Shown: piece by piece, positions 8,132-15,240 of the stretch
How positions within the stretch are numbered: position 1 is the first letter of the stretch
Layout: each line of letters opens with the position of its first letter
Assembly (NCBI RefSeq): GCF_902168435.1
Contig: NZ_LR656172.1
Coordinates: 1 to 64,000 of the forward strand
DNA: 64,000 nt
Source of the DNA: Bacillus marasmi
Lineage (GTDB): Bacteria; Bacillota; Bacilli; Bacillales; Cytobacillaceae
Reading direction: 5' to 3'
Program-made: the position numbers and the translations under genes
Notes under the pieces: model-generated
Database searches by the model: none
Told to the model about the DNA's origin: nothing
The model's input: only the letters and a program-made list of their open reading frames with translations

Positions 8132-8721
8132 AGGTAGATTCAAACTTGAAATGAATTTACCTAGCAAGAGACAAAATGCTCCAGGTAAATTCAAAGGGCA
8201 AATGAATTTACCTAGCGTGCAAAAAAGTGCTCCAGGTAAATCAAATCGTCAATGAATTTACCTAGCGTGTAAAAAAGTGCTCCAGGTAAATTCAAATCAC
8301 AAATGAATTTACCTAGCGTGAGAAAAAGTGCTCCAGGTAAATTCAAATCGCAAATGAATTTACCTAGCGTGTAAAAAAGTGCTCCAGGTAAATTCAAACC
8401 GCAAATGAGTTTACCTAGTGTATGAAAAAGTGCTCCAGGTAAATTCAAAGAGTAAATGAATATACCTAGCGTGCAAAAAAGTCCCTCAGGTAAATTCAAA
8501 TCGTAAATGAATATACCTAGCGTGAGAAAAAGTCCCCCAGGTAAATTCAAATCGTAAATGAATATACCTAGCGTGAGAAAAAGTGCTCCAGGTAATTCAA
8601 ACCGCAAATGAATTTACCTAGCATGAGACAAAATGCTCCAGGTAAATTCAAATCGTAAATGAATATACCTAGCGTGAGAAAAAGTTCCCCAGGTAAATTC
8701 AAATCGTAAATGAATTTACAT
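8132..8721. repeat. 51-bp hairpin array, 12 copies (AGGTAAATTC family)
   Basis: Unit starts at 8132, 8183, 8234, 8284, 8335, 8386, 8437, 8488, 8539, 8590, 8640 and 8691 give a period of 51 (50 twice, where one base is deleted). Each unit opens with a 10-bp inverted repeat AGGTAAATTC/GAATTTACCT around an 11-base loop whose sequence varies, then a linker AGCGTGAGAAAAAGTGCTCC. Another copy pair at the same spacing lies at 44.49 kb. No gene is supported on either strand. Confidence 0.9.
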
Positions 8722-9230
8722 TTTGCCCAGATCAAGCTTCAAAACCGAAAAAAGGAAACATAGACAGTCTCTATGTGCCCAAATCAAGCTTCAAAATCGA
8801 AAAAAGGTAACATAGACGGGCTCTATGTGCCCAAATCAAGCCTCAAAACTAAAAAACGGAAACATAGACAGTCTCTATGTGTCCAAATCAAGCTTCAAAA
8901 TCGAAAAAAGGTTACATAGACATGCTCTATGTGCCCAAATCAAAGCTTCAAAATCGAAAAGAGGTAACATAGGCGGGCTCTATGTGCCCAAATCAAGCCT
9001 CAAAACTAAAAAACGGTCGCATAGACAGACTCTATGTGCCCAAATCAAAGCCCAAAACTAAAAAACGGTCGCATAGACAATCTCTATGTACCCAAATCAA
9101 AGCCCAAAACTAAAAAACGGTCGCATAGATAGTCTCTATGTGCCCAAACAGAGCATTAAAATCGAAATAAGGTAGCATAGACAGGCTCCACATGCCCAAA
9201 TCAAGCCTCAAAATCGAAAAACGGTCACGA
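8722..9230. repeat. 52-bp hairpin array, about 9 copies (CATAGA family)
   Basis: The CTATGTGCCC anchor recurs at 8771, 8823, 8875, 8927, 8980, 9032, 9084 and 9136, with a degenerate copy near 9187 and a partial one at 8724. The period is 52. Each unit has CATAGA/TCTATG closing a five-base loop that varies freely (CAGTC, CGGGC, CATGC, CAGAC), then CCCAAATCAAGCTTCAAAAT. It abuts the 51-bp array without a gap. Confidence 0.9.
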
Positions 9231-9239
9231 GCTAGAACG

Positions 9240-9300
9240 AGCAAAAAAGCGCTCCAGGTAAATCCAATCCACAAAGCCCTCCTCAACGCCTCTCAGATAA
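9240..9300. repeat. Decayed continuation of the AGGTAAATTC array
   Basis: GCGCTCCAGGTAAATCC and CTCAGATAAATCCC are degenerate units of the 8132-8721 family reappearing after the CATAGA array. The second family therefore looks inserted inside the first. Confidence 0.6.
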
Positions 9301-9467
9301 ATCCCAATTGCAAAAACGCACTAAATCCATAAAGCGGACTCGACAAATGACCCCTGTAAATGAATTGGAAAAAATACGTTGTAAAGTTTCTGATGTCAAT
9401 CGGGAAACATAACTGCAGACCAGTGAAACAAGGTCAATTTTTACAAAAAGAAAGGGGCTTTTACAAT

Positions 9468-9869
9468 ATGAAAAAGAAGTTATTTGCGATTATTGGGGGA
9501 ACTCTTCTGTCTGCAACAATGTTAGTTGGCTGTGCTGATACGGATGACCCGCCTCCAGAAGACGATAATAATGGTGCGGAAATAAAGAACTTCAACGACC
9601 GCGATAACGGAATTCTGAATCGCGATAGAGATAATAATGGCGTACTCGACGACAATGACAATGGTCGTGACATTAATAACGGAATGAACAACGGCAGATT
9701 CCGTGACAATGACATAAACAATGGTGTAAACAATGGAAATAGAACCCTTGATACGCGCGACAGAAACACCGATAATGACGGTGACATAATGAGAGACAAT
9801 AATGGTCGAGGCGAAGATTTAATTGAGGACAGAAATGATGCAAACGACCGTAACAATAAAGACAGATAG
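9468..9869 (+). CDS. Asn/Asp-rich lipoprotein
   Basis: The 133-residue protein has a lipoprotein signal peptide (MKKKLFAIIGGTLLSATMLV) with lipobox LVGC and lipidated Cys22. The mature part is almost entirely Asn, Asp, Arg and Gly with repeated DNNG/NNGR/DRD motifs, so it should be disordered, hydrophilic and outside the membrane. Such D-N-G runs resemble calcium-binding repeats, but no regular EF-hand or dockerin spacing is visible. The start ATG 9468 follows AAAGAAAGGGG; the longer frame has no signal peptide at its start. A terminator follows. Function is unknown. Confidence 0.75.
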   Translation: MKKKLFAIIGGTLLSATMLVGCADTDDPPPEDDNNGAEIKNFNDRDNGILNRDRDNNGVLDDNDNGRDINNGMNNGRFRDNDINNGVNNGNRTLDTRDRNTDNDGDIMRDNNGRGEDLIEDRNDANDRNNKDR

Positions 9870-9872
9870 AAA

Positions 9873-9919
9873 AAATGGGCGATTCCTTTTTGAAAGGGAC
9901 GCCCATTGTCTTGATTTTT
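9873..9919 (+). terminator. Terminator after the lipoprotein gene
   Basis: ATGGGCG pairs with CGCCCAT, and inner TTCCTTTTTGAAAGGGA extends the stem. A T-rich tract follows. Confidence 0.8.
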
Positions 9920-9950
9920 GTAAAAATAAATATTGAGGGTCGCTTCATCC

Positions 9951-10397
9951 TCAATGTGAAGTGGATTTATTTGTAGGGGTCAAGTACGGTTTACTCTTCA
10001 TTTTCTCCTTAAATTCCTCGAGGAGAGTGTCGCCGTTTAAACCTTGATCTAACAAGTCCTTTAACAGAATCTCCGAATAATTTTTCCGGGAGGTTCGCTT
10101 TAAGTTACCTTGGAGCATAATGCTGACATTTTTTTCTAATCTGGTGATGGAACGCGTTTTGATATGGAAGGAAACGGGGTCATTGTCTTTCTTAGTGATG
10201 ACGACGCGGATAATTCGGTCTTCTTGATTTTGCATTGCTTTTTCAAAAAAACTGATTTGCTCGGGCTTTGTATAAATTTCAATGAGCCAAGTGTTTTTCT
10301 CATCTTCTTTATTGATTATCAAACCATCAACCAGTTCAATTTCCCGGAATGTATCATTTTCAAACACCTCTAATGAAATCAGCTTAAATGTCTTCAT
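9951..10397 (-). CDS. ywpF: YwpF-like protein
   Basis: A 148-residue soluble protein beginning MKTFKLISLEVFENDTFREI, which matches the YwpF-like family next to ssb in Bacillus. The family has no assigned activity; the pattern of alternating hydrophobic strands (IEIYTKPEQISFF, RIIRVVITKKDNDPVSFHI) suggests a small beta-barrel with a C-terminal helical tail. The start ATG 10397 has GGGAGGAC at 10403-10410 on the minus strand; the frame could extend six codons but without a site. It is divergent from ssb, as in B. subtilis. Confidence 0.8.
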   Translation of the reverse strand: MKTFKLISLEVFENDTFREIELVDGLIINKEDEKNTWLIEIYTKPEQISFFEKAMQNQEDRIIRVVITKKDNDPVSFHIKTRSITRLEKNVSIMLQGNLKRTSRKNYSEILLKDLLDQGLNGDTLLEEFKEKMKSKPYLTPTNKSTSH

Positions 10398-10656
10398 TCT
10401 AAGTCCTCCCTTCATGAAATTTGCTCAAATTATAACATATGGACAATAAAAGCCAAAATTTCACTTTGTCGAAAAATAAATCCAAAATAGGCCATTTTAG
10501 CAGTATCAAGGATAAATTCTCAGCGAAATTTGATTTTTCTAGGGGGATTTTGGAGGTTTAAGGGGTATTTTTGCATGAAAAAATTTTTTTTGCTAATTTT
10601 ACCTTTAAAGAAAAAAATAGGAGAATGGATTTATCAAAATAGAGAGGAGATGAGAA

Positions 10657-11364
10657 ATGATAAATCAAGTAACGCTGGTTGGCAGATTAACGAAAGACCC
10701 CGATTTACGGGTGACTGGTGATGGCATCCCGGTCACGCATGTCACATTAGCGGTTAACCGCCATTTTAAAAATCATGATGGTCAAATCGAAGCTGATTTC
10801 GTCCAATGTACCCTATGGCGAAAAACTGCCGAAAACACTGCTCGATTTTGCCAAAAAGGCTCTGTCATTGGCATAACCGGGAGAATTCAATCCCGCCATT
10901 ATGATAACAACGATGGCAAAAGGATTTATTTAACCGAAGTAGTAGCTGACTCAGTCCAATTTCTTGGAAAAAAAGTATCAGCTAATGCGTCTATCCCTGT
11001 TCCTGCACCACCGCAAAGGCAAGCTGTGGACTCACACAACGGGGCAGCTGCCCCTCAGGCTGTGGCTAGCACACAAGTCATTGCTAGCGTTCAAACAGCC
11101 GCTGATACATCCATCCAACAAGAATCTCAAAATCAAATCACTGCACAACCTCAAACAGCATCGGTTAGTGCGGCAACTCAAGTGTTGCAAGGAAATCAAT
11201 CAACACAAGTGAATCCAGTAGATCAAGGCACTCATGGGATTCAAACGGCTCAAACGACACAAGCTTCGAGTGATCAGCCCAATTCTGCTCTCGTTGCAGG
11301 AGCAGTAGCTGCAAATCAATCTGGCCATGGCTCTGCACCGGATGCGGTAGAGTTGCCATTCTAG
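10657..11364 (+). CDS. ssb: Single-stranded DNA-binding protein
   Basis: Residues 1-105 form the OB-fold ([44 protein letters not shown]). By position beside ywpF this corresponds to B. subtilis ssbB, the competence-induced paralogue, which is short and lacks a tail. This protein has 235 residues with a long Gln/Ala/Thr/Ser-rich linker and a C-terminus PDAVELPF. That keeps the LPF tip through which SsbA-type proteins recruit recombination and repair partners, although it is less acidic than DDDLPF. It shares a transcript with the next small gene (13-base gap). AGAGAGGAGATG precedes the start. Confidence 0.92.
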   Translation: MINQVTLVGRLTKDPDLRVTGDGIPVTHVTLAVNRHFKNHDGQIEADFVQCTLWRKTAENTARFCQKGSVIGITGRIQSRHYDNNDGKRIYLTEVVADSVQFLGKKVSANASIPVPAPPQRQAVDSHNGAAAPQAVASTQVIASVQTAADTSIQQESQNQITAQPQTASVSAATQVLQGNQSTQVNPVDQGTHGIQTAQTTQASSDQPNSALVAGAVAANQSGHGSAPDAVELPF

Positions 11365-11377
11365 GAGGCCGCATTGT

Positions 11378-11608
11378 ATGAATCGAGTGGAAATTGACAG
11401 GTCATTAGAGCAAAATCAAAAGTTAGAACTTTTAATTGAAAGCTTAATTGCCATGTTGGGACGTTCCAATCAAAGATTGGATGAATTGACTCTACGCATA
11501 AATCAAGTTGAGCAATTCATCATTGAGGCAGCGCCTACAGTGCCCCCAAGTCACGATGACTGCTTCTCAATCATTTGTCAAAAGGAAAAAACGGTACCGA
11601 GAGCTTAG
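11378..11608 (+). CDS. Small coiled-coil protein downstream of ssb
   Basis: A 76-residue ORF starts 13 bases after the ssb stop with TAGGAGGCCGC as ribosome binding site. Residues 7-48 (LEQNQKLELLIESLIAMLGR...LDELTLRINQVEQFI) form a continuous amphipathic helix with heptad leucines, likely a coiled coil. The Pro/Cys-containing tail is unstructured. Translational linkage to ssb suggests a partner or accessory of single-strand DNA handling, but this is inference only; I do not recognise the family. Confidence 0.65.
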   Translation: MNRVEIDRSLEQNQKLELLIESLIAMLGRSNQRLDELTLRINQVEQFIIEAAPTVPPSHDDCFSIICQKEKTVPRA

Positions 11609-11768
11609 AGAAACGTACATAATAACATTGTTTAATCCAACAAATCGCAAGGTACTATTGAACTAATTGATTCAAAGCATAAATCAAATTTCGTTTATGT
11701 TTTTTTGGTCCATTCAATATTTCCACCCATATATAGAATCAATGGTTGCCGCGATCATCCTCTACTTA

Positions 11769-11800
11769 GGGTGCCTGACGCTTGTCAGGCACCCCTTTTG
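11769..11800 (+). terminator. Terminator of the ssb operon
   Basis: Perfect 11-bp stem GGGTGCCTGAC/GTCAGGCACCC with a four-base loop, then CTTTTG. Confidence 0.92.
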
Positions 11801-11888
11801 CGCACTAAAGCATTGGGGGACTGTCCCCCAATGCAGTAACGCAGTGAAGTGGCGGGGGACAGTCCCCCACTGCTTCACTGCATGAAAG
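11801..11888. repeat. Two class 1 GGGGGAC palindromic elements
   Basis: GCATTGGGGGACTGTCCCCC and GGCGGGGGACAGTCCCCCAC are each flanked by complementary AATGC/GCATT and CAGTGAAG/CTTCACTG arms. The pair sits upstream of the methyltransferase gene, and a near-identical pair lies just downstream of it (12600-12684). Confidence 0.85.
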
Positions 11889-11965
11889 CAGAAAGAAAAA
11901 TGTGATATGCTATGGGGGAGTGAATAGTGAATCCCTTTGTAATAGCAAGGAGGAATAGGAACATT

Positions 11966-12604
11966 ATGATCAACAAAATGACTCTACAATACAAAAGCGT
12001 TTATACAGACCTAGAATTTGAAAGGGCAGACCTGTTTGCAGCAATTAATCAGAAATACCAAATAAAAACAGTGCTTTACCCAGGCTGCAATATTCATGTC
12101 ACTCCCGCTTTTTATTTCCAACATGTCGTATTCGTTGATATCGCAGACAATGCCATCCAATTCTTTTCGGACCAAACAGATGTACAACAATTCATCAATA
12201 GTCATAAGAAGTACAAACAATCTTCATATATTCGTTTTATCAATCAAGATTATACAACCCAGCTACCCCTTATCGATAATGAATATGATCTACTCATCTC
12301 CCTTTTTGCTGGTGGCATCTCAAAGGCCTGTGGTCGGTACATAATAAATGGCGGTTATCTGTTAACAAATAATCACCATAATGATGCCCATGATGCAATA
12401 ACGAGTGGACAATTTAAACTAATAGCCATCATCCACAAAAAACAAAAGAAATACGAAATAAGCGAAGCAAATCTAGAAAAACACATAACGCAAATCGAAA
12501 AGAACTTACAATCAAAGCAACAACTCTGCAAAAACAATCCAGCCGGTGGTATTCAATACAAACAAAACGAAACCTTCTACCTCTTCACCAAAACAAAGCG
12601 TTAA
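11966..12604 (+). CDS. Class I SAM-dependent methyltransferase-like protein
   Basis: The 212-residue protein has a Rossmann-type motif I (TVLYPGCNIHVTPAF), a motif II acid (VVFVDIADNAIQFF) and a motif IV-like strand (NEYDLLISLFAGG). That arrangement fits a class I methyltransferase with an atypical glycine loop (YPGCN, not DxGxG). The substrate is unknown. I prefer ATG 11966 (AAGGAGG at 11948-11954) over GTG 11927, although the latter also has GGGGGAG upstream, giving 225 aa. The gene is bracketed by paired class 1 palindromes, and its TAA stop lies inside the downstream element arm (AAGCGTTAAAG). Confidence 0.65.
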   Translation: MINKMTLQYKSVYTDLEFERADLFAAINQKYQIKTVLYPGCNIHVTPAFYFQHVVFVDIADNAIQFFSDQTDVQQFINSHKKYKQSSYIRFINQDYTTQLPLIDNEYDLLISLFAGGISKACGRYIINGGYLLTNNHHNDAHDAITSGQFKLIAIIHKKQKKYEISEANLEKHITQIEKNLQSKQQLCKNNPAGGIQYKQNETFYLFTKTKR

Positions 12605-12684
12605 AGCAGCGGGGGACAGTCCCCCAATGCAGTAACGCAGTGAAGTGATGGGGGACAGTCCCCCGCCACTTTACAGTGTGAAAG
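12600..12684. repeat. Two class 1 palindromic elements after the methyltransferase gene
   Basis: GCAGCGGGGGACAGTCCCCC and GTGATGGGGGACAGTCCCCC are separated by AATGCAGTAACGCAGTGAA. The first arm (GCGTTAAAGC) overlaps the stop codon at 12602-12604. Confidence 0.85.
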
Positions 12685-12689
12685 TAATT

Positions 12690-13157
12690 CTATGGCCTAG
12701 TCTTAATCTTTGCCACTCCTAACGCAAAATGGTCCCAAAGAATATTTTCAACTTGATCTGTTCTACTATCATCGCAATCAACAATCATGATGACCTCACC
12801 TTGTTTTCCCTTTAGCAATCTTTGTCGTTTCCGAATTACCTTTAATATGACCAATTTAATAAGAAAACCAAGCAAAAAACCACCACTAGCCCCAATTAGT
12901 CCCCAGAAAATGGGTCCCCAAGTTAAAATAAACCCAATACTTGCCCCAATCACGGAAAATGCAGTAGCAAGCGCCATCCCGATATCAATCATCGAGATTC
13001 CATCTGCGCGGTCAAGCGTATCGAATAATCGGCGTTCTTCCACCCGATTTTCCAACAACACAACGAAAATATCCTCTTTTTGAATCCCTTTTTGTTCCAA
13101 CTCCGAGATGGCTAATTCTAAGTAAATTGTATGCTCGAAGGTTGAGAAAATTTGCAT
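12690..13157 (-). CDS. Membrane protein with glycine-rich helix pair
   Basis: A 155-residue protein. The N-terminal 45 residues (TFEHTIYLELAISELEQKGI, EDIFVVLLE) form an alpha/beta domain like those of general-stress DUF1269/YflT-type proteins that sense a ligand before a membrane segment. Two hydrophobic helices follow at about 58-78 and 80-104 (FILTWGPIFWGLIGASGGFL), then a basic, beta-rich C-terminus. The next gene upstream on the same strand ends 3 bases away (13161), so both are probably one transcript. Function unknown. Confidence 0.6.
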   Translation of the reverse strand: MQIFSTFEHTIYLELAISELEQKGIQKEDIFVVLLENRVEERRLFDTLDRADGISMIDIGMALATAFSVIGASIGFILTWGPIFWGLIGASGGFLLGFLIKLVILKVIRKRQRLLKGKQGEVIMIVDCDDSRTDQVENILWDHFALGVAKIKTRP

Positions 13158-13160
13158 AAC

Positions 13161-13949
13161 TCAAGTCACCTTTGTCCCTTTTTTAATTGTAAAATGAGGA
13201 TGCTGATAGTTCGATCTAAAATAAGTCCGTTGTTCGCTTTCAAATAATTTATTATTTTCAACAGTATTTATGTAGGAATCAAAAACAGAAAATCCATAAA
13301 CAGAGGGCAAAAATAATAGCCATTCAGCTACTAATACAGAGGTTGACTCCTGCAACTTTCCTATGAATAGTAAATTAAGCGCCTCAAGCACATGAGACTG
13401 ATAGAAAAATACAACCGACCAAATGATAACGAAAAAAGCAGTAATAATACGATGAATATAAAGTTCCCCTAAACCTGGAACACACATTGACCAAAAGACA
13501 GCTAGTGAAGGTTTTCGTTTATCAAGATAGTTAATCTCCATCGTTCCAATACTAAAGGAATTAAATCGATGATTTTCTCTTTCTGCTAAAATAAACACCT
13601 TGTTTAAATCGACAGTTGTTCGGTAGCTATCCCAAATCGCAAAAATATAAACAGGGATATATATAAGGAGCCAGCGCGTATCTAAAACATCTTTGGCTTT
13701 ATCAATTTTGCCTTGAAATGAATATATCATTGCTAAATTCACATGAGATTGTAGATTGATAATAACCTCCCACATAAATAAAACAAATCCGCGAAGATAT
13801 TTTGAAAGAAGAAGATGACCGAAACCCGGAAAAGCCGCTGACCACCAAGCGATAATATATGGATTTCTTAGGTGAATTTGTGTACTCCCAAAAGTACTTA
13901 AATACGCCTTATAACGCCTAGCGGTATTTTCATTCGAAAAATTATTCAT
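13161..13949 (-). CDS. Duplicated membrane protein, TM2-like repeats
   Basis: The 262-residue protein contains two homologous halves. WWSAAFPGFGHLLLSKYLRG...WDSYRTTVDLNK (about 30-125) and VFWSMCVPGLGELYIHRIIT...FDSYINTVENNK (about 147-240) align over their length. Each begins with the PG[FL]G turn and ends in a D-S-Y motif, so the gene arose by internal duplication. About six membrane segments are predicted. I chose ATG 13949, which has AGGGG seven bases upstream, instead of GTG 14012, which has none. It forms an operon with the 155-aa protein. Function unknown. Confidence 0.65.
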   Translation of the reverse strand: MNNFSNENTARRYKAYLSTFGSTQIHLRNPYIIAWWSAAFPGFGHLLLSKYLRGFVLFMWEVIINLQSHVNLAMIYSFQGKIDKAKDVLDTRWLLIYIPVYIFAIWDSYRTTVDLNKVFILAERENHRFNSFSIGTMEINYLDKRKPSLAVFWSMCVPGLGELYIHRIITAFFVIIWSVVFFYQSHVLEALNLLFIGKLQESTSVLVAEWLLFLPSVYGFSVFDSYINTVENNKLFESEQRTYFRSNYQHPHFTIKKGTKVT

Positions 13950-14059
13950 CGCAAAACCCCTACCCAATTCAGTTAGCATAAAGGCAAACAAAAAAAGTCC
14001 ATTATATTCCACCTATAATATTTACCAACAAATAAAAAAATATCCAACACCCCATCACA

Positions 14060-14146
14060 TTAAAGCAGTGGGGGACAGTCCCCCAACACGTTAACGCAAC
14101 ACCGCAGTGGGGGACAGTCCCCCACCATAGTAAAGCGTTAAAGAAA
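14060..14146. repeat. Two class 1 palindromic elements
   Basis: GCAGTGGGGGACAGTCCCCC occurs twice, separated by AACACGTTAACGCAACACC and closed by TAGTAAAGCGTTAAAG. They lie in the 200-base space between two minus-strand genes. Confidence 0.85.
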
Positions 14147-14206
14147 AGAGTGGGAATCTTGGACACCCGCTCCAATTCAAAAAAAACTTAAATTTCAAAC
14201 CCCATA

Positions 14207-14716
14207 CTACTTTCCAAACTTCGACCTAGCATGCTCCTCACTAAACACTGTCCGTCGAAGATACGGAATCACCCAACGATCTAATCCAAATCTACCGGCA
14301 TTAAACCCAGCAAACAGCACAATCATCCCCAAGAATATATCCGTCGGATTATGTGAAACCGTCCCCGCCATAAAAAATGAAAAATTCATGACCATCGCAA
14401 AAAACATCGCCGCGGTGGTCAAACAACCAAGTATGAGCCCCAATCCGACCAAAAACTCACCTAGAGGAATCACCCAATTAATCACATCGACATTTGGCAG
14501 CGCAAAACCATCCAGAAGACTCACGTACCAGCCATAAACAAGGTTCCCGTCAGGCCCCTTAACCGGATTTTTAATTGCATTTATCAAATAACCAGAAGCA
14601 TCAAAATCTCCGACTAGTTTTTTGTACCCCGCCATCAGCCACGAATAGCCCAGAAAAAGCCGTATGACTGTCAAAATTCCCGCTGCAAAACCATTCTCTC
14701 GCCAAAAGCTAACCAT
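14207..14716 (-). CDS. DoxX family membrane protein, copy 1
   Basis: A 169-residue, four-helix DoxX-family protein (GYSWLMAGYKKL, PLGEFLVGLGLILGCLTTAA, GTVSHNPTDIFLG, FNAGRFGLDRWVIP). Family members are linked to quinol or thiol redox processes at the membrane (DoxD/DoxX of Acidianus, MRC complex of mycobacteria). The role in Bacillus is unclear. A close paralogue sits at 17738-18262; together they flank the alpha-glucosidase. AAGGAGAG precedes ATG 14716. Confidence 0.85.
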   Translation of the reverse strand: MVSFWRENGFAAGILTVIRLFLGYSWLMAGYKKLVGDFDASGYLINAIKNPVKGPDGNLVYGWYVSLLDGFALPNVDVINWVIPLGEFLVGLGLILGCLTTAAMFFAMVMNFSFFMAGTVSHNPTDIFLGMIVLFAGFNAGRFGLDRWVIPYLRRTVFSEEHARSKFGK

Positions 14717-14968
14717 TAGAAATCTCTCCTTAGAAAATTGTTATTAATCTGACCCCAATCGATTACAATTCCTCAGCAGCCAAGCAAGCCGATTGCCCTA
14801 GCTTGCTCAACCGCTAACACTCCTTCCAACTAAATTTGCCTTATCCTATGTAAAAGAGAGACCCCCAGTTTGCACTATTTCATTACTTTATATATAAAAA
14901 CAAATAGACACCATTCGCCTGCAAGAAAAGTCGAAAAGCCTTACGTTTCAACTGAAATAAATAAGGCA

Positions 14969-15123
14969 ACGCTAGTGACATGAAAATCATCAGCAAACGC
15001 TAACAACTAACTAGGCACTAGCGTAATATAGACATGACGAGATATTCGCTTCACTTGAAACACATACTTACAAAGGATCCAGTCTAGTCTAGCCTAGTTT
15101 AGTTTAGTCCAGTTAAGTCTAGT
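14969..15123. other. Inverted repeat and short TAGTC/TAGTT repeats upstream of the alpha-glucosidase
   Basis: ACGCTAGTG (14969-14977) pairs with CACTAGCGT (15016-15024) over a 38-base loop. At 15078-15123 a run of about eight 5-bp steps (TCTAGTCTAGCCTAGTTTAG...) follows. Otherwise the 520 bases between the divergent DoxX and glucosidase genes show no ORF. An operator for a sugar regulator is possible but unproven. Confidence 0.4.
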
Positions 15124-15240
15124 GAACCAACCGGTTACAGCCAAATGCATCCAGAAACATCACTCCAGAGACCCGCACGTACAGTACCTATTACAAAATG
15201 CCATTCATAACAAAACAAATTCTAACAGTGAGGTAAGCAC

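Noticed and set aside
8212-8607. 131-codon minus-strand ORF with repeated LPGALFLTLG units
   Set aside because: It is only the 51-bp array read in a frame that stays open because 51 is a multiple of three; no ribosome site, and single-base deletions in units would shift it.
8825-9061. 78-codon ORF across the CATAGA array
   Set aside because: Repeat translation without a ribosome site; the 52-bp period changes frame at every unit.
10530-10721. 63-codon ORF overlapping the ssb start
   Set aside because: It overlaps ssb in another frame, has a Lys/Phe-rich AT-driven composition and no family.
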